A stretch of DNA of 8,681 nucleotides from an uncultured Bacteroidales bacterium. GTDB lineage: Bacteria > Bacteroidota > Bacteroidia > Bacteroidales > UBA932. The notes below the pieces were generated by a model that ran no database searches, was not told where the DNA came from, and saw only the letters and a program-made list of their open reading frames with translations. Of this stretch, positions 1-4,634 are shown piece after piece (the first letter of the stretch is position 1; each line of letters begins with the position of its first letter). A program made the translations under genes and the position numbers. The DNA is taken from NCBI GenBank assembly GCA_902488725.1, contig CABTXO010000055.1, positions 1 to 8,681 of the forward strand, in the 5' to 3' direction.

Positions 1-2086
1 CCAGATTGTCGATCCAGCGGGAGCCTTTCAAAAATTCCTCGTTCGAAACGCGCCAGGAAGCTCCGACGGACCAGAAGTTGCCCCAGCGGCTTTCCTTCGA
101 GAAACGGGAGGAACCGTCGCGGCGGAACGATGCGGAGAGGTAATAGCGGTTGCCAAAGTTGTAGTCCGCCTTGCCGAAGAAGGAAAGCAGGGCATAGCGC
201 GTGCGGTTCGAATCGTTCGACCAGTTTGCCGTGGTGGAGGCAAGTTCGAATTGTCCAAGGGACATGATGCCCTCTCCGTAGGCATGGGTGTAGTTCAGCG
301 AATAGTTGTAGAACTCATGGCCGGCCATCAAATCCACCTGGTTCTGTCCGAACGACCGGTTCCAGCTGAGGACATTGTTCCAGGTGGAAGAGATGGTCCG
401 GTTGGCGGTCCGGCCGGCTCCTCCTCCGATCGTGCGGACGGTCAGGCCGTAGGGTGCAGTCTGATCCTCCCCATGCACGGCCGAGTCATAGCTGTAGTTG
501 TTGGCCGAATTGTCGTCGAGGCTGACCGCTGTGCGGAACTTGATGCTGAAGGGCAGCGTGAAGTCCATGAAGTACTTGGCGGACAGGGTGGAATATTCAT
601 TGCTGCTGAAACTTTCATCGTTGGGATTGTTCCAGTAGCTCCCTTTCCCGACCGGGCATATTCCGAAATAATTGGCATTCATCGTGGCATAGTCGTACAT
701 CCGGTCGCCGGTTTTGGCGGAATATTCCCAATCTGTGTTGTCCACATTCCGCAGGTAGGGCGAAGTGAGGGAGGTGTGGAAGCCGAGGGCGCGGTTGTAA
801 CCTCTGGAATTCTGCCTTGCGTAACTATAGGAAAGGCTTCCACCGACAGAGAGCCACGTTGTGATTTCGGTCTCCACGTTCGTGCGGAAGGAATAGCGGC
901 GGTAGAAATCATCGTTGGCATAACCCAGGTCGTCGAGGTAACCGGCGGAAAGGAAGTACATGGTCTTCCCGCTTTCGGATCTGCCGCTGATGTCCACGCC
1001 ATAGTCCTGGCGCAGCTTGTGGGAGAACACGACATCGTTCCAATCCCAGTCGGATTTGTCCCAGATCATTTTCAGGTCGGGATTCGTCCAGGCATTTCCT
1101 TTTCCGTCGTGCAAAACGAAAGCGGAGGCGCTTCCCGGCCAGGCGAACGGGGTGACATACCAATTCTCACCTTTGGAATTGGTCACCTGGTTCACGCTCA
1201 GCGAAAGTGCCATTTCGGAAGCGTAGTCGCCTGCATCCTGGCTGTTCATCCCGTGCAGGTACACTTGGTCGTTGTACAGTGCCCGCCAGTTGTTCAGCAA
1301 CTGCTGGTAGGGATCCGCCTTGGTCATGTAGGGTACGGCCGTGTCGGAGGTTCCCCAGCTTGCGCGGAAGTTTACGACCGGTTTGGCCGACCTGCCCCGC
1401 TTCGTGGTGATGACGATTACGCCGTTCGCCGCGCGGGATCCGTAGAGGGAGGAAGCTGCAGCATCTTTCAGCACCGTCATGGATTCAATGTCCGAAGGGT
1501 TGATGGAAGTAAGGGTCCCGTCGTAGGGCATGCCGTCCAGGATGAATAGCGGAGTCGTCTTTCCGGACATCGAAGAGATGCCCCGGATCTGGATTCGGGA
1601 ATCCGCTCCGGGCGTACCTTCATTGTTGACGACTTGCACGCCTGCAGACATGCCTTGAAGGGTTTCAGCGAAGCCCGATCCGGAAATCTTTTCGATCTGG
1701 TCGGATTTCACCACTGCGGCGGATCCTGTGAAGGAGGATTTCTTTGCAGTTCCGTACGCGACGAAGATGACTTCATCGAGTGCTTCACCTTCCACGAGAA
1801 TGATGCGCATCTTGTCCGCAGCCGTAACGATCTGCGTCGTGTACCCGACGCAGGAAACTTCCAGCTGTGTCCCTTCCGCAACATTCTCGAGTGTGAAGGA
1901 ACCGTCCGAGTCCGTGATGGCTCCGGTCGTCGTGCCGGTCACGACAACGCCGACCCCGATGATTCCGACCCCGGATGCGTCGGTGACGACTCCCGTGATG
2001 GACTTCCGTGTCTGCGCTTGCATGAGGGCGGACGTGGCGAAGAACAACAGCATTGCGAATGCTTGGATTCTAAAACTTGGCTTCAT
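1..2086 (-). CDS. SusC/RagA-family TonB-linked outer-membrane transporter, N-terminal part (3' truncated by window edge)
   Basis: The minus strand is open without a stop for 695 codons, from the ATG at 2086 to the left edge. Residues 1-25 form a signal peptide (basic start, hydrophobic AMLLFFATSALM, then QAQ). Residues about 28-98 are the carboxypeptidase-regulatory-like beta-sandwich (ITGVVTDASG...DGSFTLENV...VSCVGYTT). A TonB-box-like stretch follows (DEVIFVAYGT, 104-113; relatives usually read VVVGYGT). The plug spans about 115-231, with LQGMSAGVQV, RIQIRGISS, PLFILDGMPY and SSLYGSRAANGVIVITTKRG. The barrel begins after this, with repeated aromatic strand ends. Family members are near 1000 residues, so roughly the last third is missing. 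Such proteins import glycans or peptides together with a SusD lipoprotein, normally encoded just downstream, which here would lie outside the window. The substrate cannot be inferred. The identity is very secure. Confidence 0.96.
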   Translation of the reverse strand, partial: MKPSFRIQAFAMLLFFATSALMQAQTRKSITGVVTDASGVGIIGVGVVVTGTTTGAITDSDGSFTLENVAEGTQLEVSCVGYTTQIVTAADKMRIILVEGEALDEVIFVAYGTAKKSSFTGSAAVVKSDQIEKISGSGFAETLQGMSAGVQVVNNEGTPGADSRIQIRGISSMSGKTTPLFILDGMPYDGTLTSINPSDIESMTVLKDAAASSLYGSRAANGVIVITTKRGRSAKPVVNFRASWGTSDTAVPYMTKADPYQQLLNNWRALYNDQVYLHGMNSQDAGDYASEMALSLSVNQVTNSKGENWYVTPFAWPGSASAFVLHDGKGNAWTNPDLKMIWDKSDWDWNDVVFSHKLRQDYGVDISGRSESGKTMYFLSAGYLDDLGYANDDFYRRYSFRTNVETEITTWLSVGGSLSYSYARQNSRGYNRALGFHTSLTSPYLRNVDNTDWEYSAKTGDRMYDYATMNANYFGICPVGKGSYWNNPNDESFSSNEYSTLSAKYFMDFTLPFSIKFRTAVSLDDNSANNYSYDSAVHGEDQTAPYGLTVRTIGGGAGRTANRTISSTWNNVLSWNRSFGQNQVDLMAGHEFYNYSLNYTHAYGEGIMSLGQFELASTTANWSNDSNRTRYALLSFFGKADYNFGNRYYLSASFRRDGSSRFSKESRWGNFWSVGASWRVSNEEFLKGSRWIDNL

Positions 2087-2092
2087 TGCTTC

Positions 2093-2121
2093 GTGTGATT
2101 AATGTAAGTGTGATTAATGTA
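2093..2121. repeat. Two tandem 14-bp repeats, 15-bp period, in the susC leader
   Basis: GTGTGATTAATGTA occurs at 2093-2106 and again at 2108-2121, separated by a single A. The repeats lie between the start codon of the SusC-like gene (2086) and its predicted transcription start, so they would be in its 5' untranslated region. They may bind a regulator or an antisense RNA, or be a replication-slippage duplication. No function is shown by the sequence. Confidence 0.75.
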
Positions 2122-2152
2122 GTTTGTTTATGAGATTGAATGAAATATCTTC

Positions 2153-2182
2153 TTTCAAAAATAATAAAAAATTGTTATTTTG
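2153..2182 (+). promoter_or_regulatory. Predicted promoter of the EF-hand gene
   Basis: TTTC at 2153-2156, then 19 bases, then TATTTTG at 2176-2182. This is one T short of TAnnTTTG and has one mismatch in the -33 element, so it is a plausible but imperfect Bacteroidota promoter. It faces away from, and overlaps, the promoter of the SusC-like gene. The start would fall near 2188, just upstream of the coding region. Confidence 0.45.
2156..2163 (-). promoter_or_regulatory. Predicted -7 element for the SusC-like gene
   Basis: Read on the minus strand, this is TATTTTTG, an exact match to the Bacteroides -7 consensus TAnnTTTG. No exact -33 TTTG lies 19-21 bases upstream; the closest is TTTC at 22. 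Transcription would start near 2150 and give a leader of about 64 nt containing the tandem repeats. The element overlaps the -33 region of the divergent promoter. Confidence 0.5.
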
Positions 2183-2205
2183 ACGGAAACAAAATGAATA
2201 TCATC

Positions 2206-2505
2206 ATGGCAAACGAAAAATTCAACAAGATGAAGGAAGAGGCCGATCTCAACAAGGACGGCAAGGTATCGTTCAAGGAAGGCCTCGATTATGCGAAGAA
2301 CAAGGCGAAGGAAGGTCTCGCCAAGGGCAAGATCCTGGCGGGCAATACGCTCGACGAGGCGAAGGAAGAAGCGGCCGGGTGGAAGGACAAGGCCAAGGAC
2401 CTCTACGCCGACGCAAAGGAGGAGGTGAAAGAGGCCGCCGACAAGGTCAAGGACAAGGTCGACGACCTGAAAGCGAAGAAATCCGAAGAAAAACCCGAGG
2501 CCTAG
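2206..2505 (+). CDS. Small EF-hand protein with a long charged amphipathic helix (YtxH/LEA-like)
   Basis: This codes for 99 residues. Residues 14-25 read DLNKDGKVSFKE, a textbook EF-hand loop with Asp, Asn, Asp, Gly, Ser and Glu at loop positions 1, 3, 5, 6, 9 and 12, so calcium binding is likely. Residues about 28-95 are rich in Lys, Glu, Ala and Asp with an 11-residue-like periodicity (KAKEGLAK, DEAKEEAAGWKDKAKD, DAKEEVKEAADKVKDKVDDL). This resembles YtxH, apolipoprotein or LEA-type helices that coat membranes or protect against stress. No signal peptide or membrane segment is present, so it is probably cytoplasmic. I chose the ATG at 2206 over those at 2140 and 2194: the first lies upstream of the predicted promoter and the second leaves almost no leader. 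Codon usage is strongly gene-like. The physiological role is unknown. Confidence 0.8.
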   Translation: MANEKFNKMKEEADLNKDGKVSFKEGLDYAKNKAKEGLAKGKILAGNTLDEAKEEAAGWKDKAKDLYADAKEEVKEAADKVKDKVDDLKAKKSEEKPEA

Positions 2506-2870
2506 TCCATCGGGACCGATACAAATCAAAGGCTGAAAAAAGGGGCCTCTGCATAACGGGATACCCGGTCCCAGCACCGAAGGGAGAGCGTAACGTCCCC
2601 CCTGTCAGACACCGCTGGAAGGCCGCCTGTGTCACGCAGCCCGGCCCCGCAGCCCGGGGCCCGTAGCGGAATCCCCCCGACCGAAGTCCCTGCAGGGGCA
2701 GGTCGTGCGACGGTCCCGATCAGGCTGTTCCGTCAAAAAGACAGGTGAGAAGCGGAGGAATGGCTGAACATGCCGGACAGCGCTCCGTAAACGGGCGGGA
2801 CGGGTGTCCGGACCCGCTTTCCTGGTCCGTCTGTCCGCGAGAAGCCCTGCGAGTCCCTGTCGATCCGCCC
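2506..2870. other. GC-rich stretch without a recognisable gene
   Basis: No reading frame here resembles a protein; those that exist are rich in Arg, Pro and Gly and look like chance. The sequence is visibly more GC-rich than the flanking genes and holds several small inverted repeats: GGCCCCG/CGGGGCC at 2643-2661, the palindrome CCCTGCAGGG at 2688-2697, and CGGGT/ACCCG with GTCCGG between them near 2797-2813. I find no U-run terminator after the EF-hand gene and no known RNA motif. It could be a structured RNA or decayed sequence. Confidence 0.5.
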
Positions 2871-2970
2871 GCCTGCAGGTGGAATTCTCCGCCGCCACCT
2901 GCGAGGGCATATTCATTGACGGTCGCCGCTTACGCTTTCAGGTGGCGTGTTGAACCGTCCACCTGGAAGG
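2871..2970 (+). repeat. Diverged third copy of the hairpin repeat
   Basis: It contains two hairpins: GCAGGTGG (2875-2882) / CCACCTGC (2895-2902) with a 12-nt loop, and CTTTCAGGTGG (2935-2945) / CCACCTGGAAG (2959-2969), perfect but for one T-G wobble. Read in the plus direction it aligns with the copy at the right edge of the window, with matching blocks around GCAGGTGGAATT, TTGA, GCCGC and CAGG. It is therefore the same module, more diverged, and lies head-to-head with the minus-oriented copy just to its right. Confidence 0.65.
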
Positions 2971-2972
2971 GG

Positions 2973-3169
2973 CCGAATGCCCTGGACGCAACTGCAATGC
3001 GGGGGAAGACTTTCAGGTGGGCAAAAATGCATCCCGCCTGAGAACGCTCCGCAGCCAAGATCAAGCATCCGCACTTGCAGGTGACCTCGGAAAATTCCAC
3101 CTGCATGAGAGATTGAACGCAGAGATTGAACGCAACGGCTAATCACATGATTTTGGACTTGATCCCAAA
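2973..3169 (-). repeat. Dispersed hairpin repeat, copy A
   Basis: The segment 2973-3165 matches the reverse complement of 8502-8681: 180 aligned positions, 13 mismatches by eye (about 93% identity), and one 13-bp insertion in this copy. Hairpins: CAGGTGGG 3014-3021 / CCCGCCTG 3033-3040; TGCAGGTG 3076-3083 / CACCTGCA 3098-3105; and TTTGG 3152-3156 / CCAAA 3165-3169. The outermost hairpin marks the right boundary, beyond which similarity stops. No transposase is encoded. The closest analogy is a REP/BIME-like or MITE-like palindromic element, but I do not recognise a named family. Confidence 0.8.
3109..3134. repeat. 13-bp tandem duplication inside repeat copy A
   Basis: GAGATTGAACGCA at 3109-3121 is repeated exactly at 3122-3134. 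Copy B has a single version (with CGATTG for AGATTG), so the doubling arose in this copy. Confidence 0.85.
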
Positions 3170-3388
3170 GACCGCACTGGCGAAGTGGATGCATGATGCG
3201 TACCATGCTCCCTCGAGGCAGATACGCAGAATGCTGCATTTGGATAGTGCGATCTTGCAGTCTTTGAGGTTCCGAACGTAGGGCGGTATGAGACGTCTCA
3301 GTGATGATGGCCGGACCACCGGGGAACAAAAATAGCCCTATTGCTCCGAAATGTCTTGATTTTGTGTTAATTGGGGTGAAATTCGTCT
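3170..3388. other. Intergenic stretch between the repeat and the tRNA-Leu hairpin
   Basis: No credible gene is present. Two small signals are visible: the perfect 12-bp palindrome TGAGACGTCTCA at 3289-3300, and a minus-strand TATTTTTG at 3327-3334 that matches the Bacteroides -7 box but lacks a TTTG at the proper upstream distance. Confidence 0.5.
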
Positions 3389-3426
3389 GTTTTGCTCCCG
3401 GGGCGGCTGGACCCCGGGAGCAGAAC
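3389..3426 (-). terminator. Strong hairpin downstream of tRNA-Leu, possible terminator
   Basis: TGCTCCCGGGG (3393-3403) and CCCCGGGAGCA (3412-3422) form an 11-bp perfect stem with an 8-nt loop; including a wobble or mismatch, it extends to 3389-3426. It starts about 12 bases past the 3' end of the tRNA on the transcribed strand, which fits an end-of-transcript structure. There is no U-run on the minus strand, so it may act as a 3' end stabiliser or processing site instead of an intrinsic terminator. Confidence 0.5.
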
Positions 3427-3437
3427 GGTAAGTCCCG

Positions 3438-3517
3438 TGCGGGTGAAGGGACTCGAACCCATACGCCGAAGCATCAGATCCTAAGTCTGACTTGTCTACC
3501 AGTTCCAACACACCCGC
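3438..3517 (-). tRNA. tRNA-Leu (anticodon UAG)
   Basis: On the minus strand the acceptor stem GCGGGTG (from 3517) pairs perfectly with CACCCGC (to 3439), followed by discriminator base A at 3438. The D region contains AACTGGTAGAC. The anticodon stem is TCAGA/TCTGA with loop CTTAGGA, giving anticodon TAG, which reads CUA and other CUN Leu codons. The variable arm is a short class II type, GC-TTCG-GC. The T arm contains GGGTTCGAGTCCC. The 3' CCA is not encoded (CGG follows), so it must be added enzymatically. The unit has its own promoter and is not part of a tRNA cluster here. Confidence 0.97.
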
Positions 3518-3521
3518 AAGG

Positions 3522-3598
3522 CCTTCCGGAAAGCCCGTAACAAGGAGCCCGTCGCCAAGGCAGGCAATAGGAAGCCGCCTGCCTCCGTGTCCGGAAGG
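3522..3598 (-). other. Self-complementary 5' leader of the tRNA-Leu transcript
   Basis: CCTTCCGGA at 3522-3530 and TCCGGAAGG at 3590-3598 are perfect 9-bp complements. They enclose a second perfect stem, AGGCAGGC 3558-3565 / GCCTGCCT 3577-3584. The outer stem begins at about the predicted transcription start and ends 4 bases before the mature tRNA. The precursor leader would therefore fold as a closed, branched domain of about 77 nt beside the RNase P cleavage site. It may be a processing element or a small RNA. I do not recognise a family. Confidence 0.5.
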
Positions 3599-3602
3599 GA
3601 TG

Positions 3603-3633
3603 CAAATTTAATGACAAAATCGGAATCTGCAAA
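3603..3633 (-). promoter_or_regulatory. Promoter of tRNA-Leu, exact consensus
   Basis: Minus strand: TTTG (3630-3633), 19 bases, then TAAATTTG (3603-3610). This is an exact match to the Bacteroides TTTG/TAnnTTTG consensus with ideal spacing. Transcription would start near 3597, giving a leader of about 80 nt before the tRNA. The -33 element lies inside the loop of the rpsU terminator hairpin. Confidence 0.8.
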
Positions 3634-3649
3634 GTTGCGGATTCCGATT
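3618..3649 (-). terminator. Intrinsic terminator of rpsU
   Basis: AATCGGAATC (3618-3627) and GATTCCGATT (3640-3649) form a perfect 10-bp stem with a 12-nt loop. On the minus strand the hairpin begins 24 bases after the rpsU stop codon and runs straight into TTTTGTC. The stem is less GC-rich than usual, but the position is right. Confidence 0.7.
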
Positions 3650-3673
3650 CAGTTACAAGTGAATGATTTCAAA

Positions 3674-3868
3674 TTATTGCTCGTCTTGCAGCTGGAGACG
3701 CTGTACGTAGATGGCTTTCATCCGCGCGTCTCTCTTTTTGACGGAAGGTTTCTCGAAGTTCTTGCGGGCGCGCATCTCACGCATAGTGCCGGTCTTCTCG
3801 AACTTTCTCTTGAATTTCTTCAGAGCCCTTTCGATGTTTTCGCCTTCTTTGACGGGAACGATGATCAT
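3674..3868 (-). CDS. rpsU: Small ribosomal subunit protein bS21
   Basis: This 64-residue protein has the bS21 signature: MIIVPVKEGENIERALKKFKRK at the start (hydrophobic strand, then basic helix) and a Lys/Arg-rich second helix (REMRARKNFEKPSVKKRDARMKA). The length is normal for Bacteroidota. bS21 sits on the 30S platform next to the 3' end of 16S rRNA. In Bacteroidota it takes part in hiding the anti-SD, which explains why most genes in the group lack an SD. The ATG at 3868 is set by the SD element upstream. It is transcribed from its own promoter inside the 3' end of the sirtuin gene and ends at a hairpin 24 bases after the stop. Identification is secure. Confidence 0.97.
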   Translation of the reverse strand: MIIVPVKEGENIERALKKFKRKFEKTGTMREMRARKNFEKPSVKKRDARMKAIYVQRLQLQDEQ

Positions 3869-3879
3869 AGCAGTTTTAC

Positions 3880-3889
3880 CACCTCCTTT
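3880..3889 (-). promoter_or_regulatory. Strong Shine-Dalgarno of rpsU
   Basis: Minus strand AAAGGAGGTG, complementary over 10 bases to the 16S rRNA end CACCUCCUUU, 11 bases before the rpsU ATG. It is far stronger than any other ribosome binding site in the window. In Flavobacteria and Bacteroidia such an SD on rpsU has been linked to autoregulation: ribosomes lacking bS21 expose the anti-SD and translate rpsU. Confidence 0.85.
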
Positions 3890-3903
3890 TTCTTTTGCGG
3901 GTG

Positions 3904-3935
3904 CAAATGTAGAAAAAAATCATGGATTATTCAAA
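3904..3935 (-). promoter_or_regulatory. Promoter of rpsU, exact consensus
   Basis: Minus strand TTTG (3932-3935), 20 bases, TACATTTG (3904-3911). It matches both consensus boxes. The -33 box lies within the last codons of the upstream sirtuin gene. Transcription would start near 3897, only a few bases before the SD. Confidence 0.78.
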
Positions 3936-4633
3936 ATATTCAAAAAAGTCTCCATCCCCTTGGTGGCCACTTCTTTGATGAGCCGGATCCGGCTGTCGGA
4001 CACCGGCACGTAGTTCGGATCGATGATGTAGATCGGGACGCCGGAGCCGGCATAGCGGTACAGGCCTGCGGCGGGGTAGACATTGAGGGACGTCCCGACG
4101 ATGAGGAGGATGTCCGCCTGCTGGACGAGGTCGATGGCTTTGCCGATGTTCGGGACGGCCTCTCCGAAGAAGACGATGTGGGGGCGCAGCTGGCTGCCGT
4201 TCGGTGCCTTGTCGCCGGGATGTACTTCTTCGTAGCCGATGTCGAACACCTCTTTTTCGGAATATCCGTCCGCGTCGTTGAAGCAGTTCTCCGGACGCAC
4301 CTTCGTCAGTTCCCCGTGCAGGTGCAGAACCTGTGTGCTTCCGGCACGTTCGTGCAGGTTGTCCACGTTCTGGGTGATGACGGCCACGTCGTGGTCCTGT
4401 TCGAGCCGGGCGATCGCCAGGTGGGCTGCATTCGGCTTCGCATCTTTCAGCTTTTTCCGCTGCATGTTGTAGAAGTCCAGCACCAGACTGCGGTTGCGGT
4501 ACCAGCCTTCGATCGAGGCGACATCTTCCGGGTCGTACCGGTCCCAGAGCCCTCCGTTGTCGCGGAAGGTGCTGATGCCGCTTTCCGCACTCACGCCTGC
4601 GCCGGTGAGGATGGCGATTTTCTTTCGGGTCAT
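3920..4633 (-). CDS. Sirtuin, NAD-dependent protein lysine deacylase of the CobB type
   Basis: This is a 237-residue single-domain Sir2 protein. Visible motifs: NAD-binding GAGVSAESGISTFR (11-24), TQNVDNLHERAGS (87-99), the catalytic His106 in LHLHGEL, FFGE (155-158), and GTSLNVYPAAG (180-190). Sirtuins transfer the acyl group from lysine to ADP-ribose, consuming NAD and releasing nicotinamide. The zinc cysteine quartet is absent (one Cys, 117), which I recall as usual for Bacteroidota relatives. The acyl-pocket segment reads FYNMQR (54-59). Tyr55 matches CobB Tyr92, but the Arg two residues further in class III enzymes (CobB Arg95, SIRT5 Arg105) is Gln58. The ATG at 4633 is preferred over an in-frame upstream ATG at 4669: it gives the canonical N-terminus, and the ATPase stop is one base away, indicating translational coupling. 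Family assignment is secure; acyl preference is open. Confidence 0.93.
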   Translation of the reverse strand: MTRKKIAILTGAGVSAESGISTFRDNGGLWDRYDPEDVASIEGWYRNRSLVLDFYNMQRKKLKDAKPNAAHLAIARLEQDHDVAVITQNVDNLHERAGSTQVLHLHGELTKVRPENCFNDADGYSEKEVFDIGYEEVHPGDKAPNGSQLRPHIVFFGEAVPNIGKAIDLVQQADILLIVGTSLNVYPAAGLYRYAGSGVPIYIIDPNYVPVSDSRIRLIKEVATKGMETFLNILNNP

Positions 4634-4634
4634 A

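Noticed and set aside
251..1549. Plus-strand open frame of 432 codons
   Set aside because: It lies antisense to the SusC-like gene, whose minus frame has clear family motifs. The translated sequence is rich in Val, Gly and Ile and has no recognisable domain. Long antisense frames are expected in GC-rich coding DNA.
2745..3041. Plus-strand frame of 98 codons with a GGAGGA before an internal ATG
   Set aside because: It runs through the hairpin repeats, and its recurring Phe-Arg-Trp simply reflects the repeated TTTCAGGTGG. The composition is not protein-like.
2871..3169. Possible CRISPR array or integron attC series, since hairpins recur every 63-75 bases
   Set aside because: The units are not identical direct repeats with unique spacers, they lie in mixed orientation, no GTTRRRY-type core is visible, and no cas or integrase gene is present.
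3438..3517. tRNA-Leu as an integration site for a mobile element
   Set aside because: No integrase gene and no second copy of the tRNA 3' end are visible in the window.
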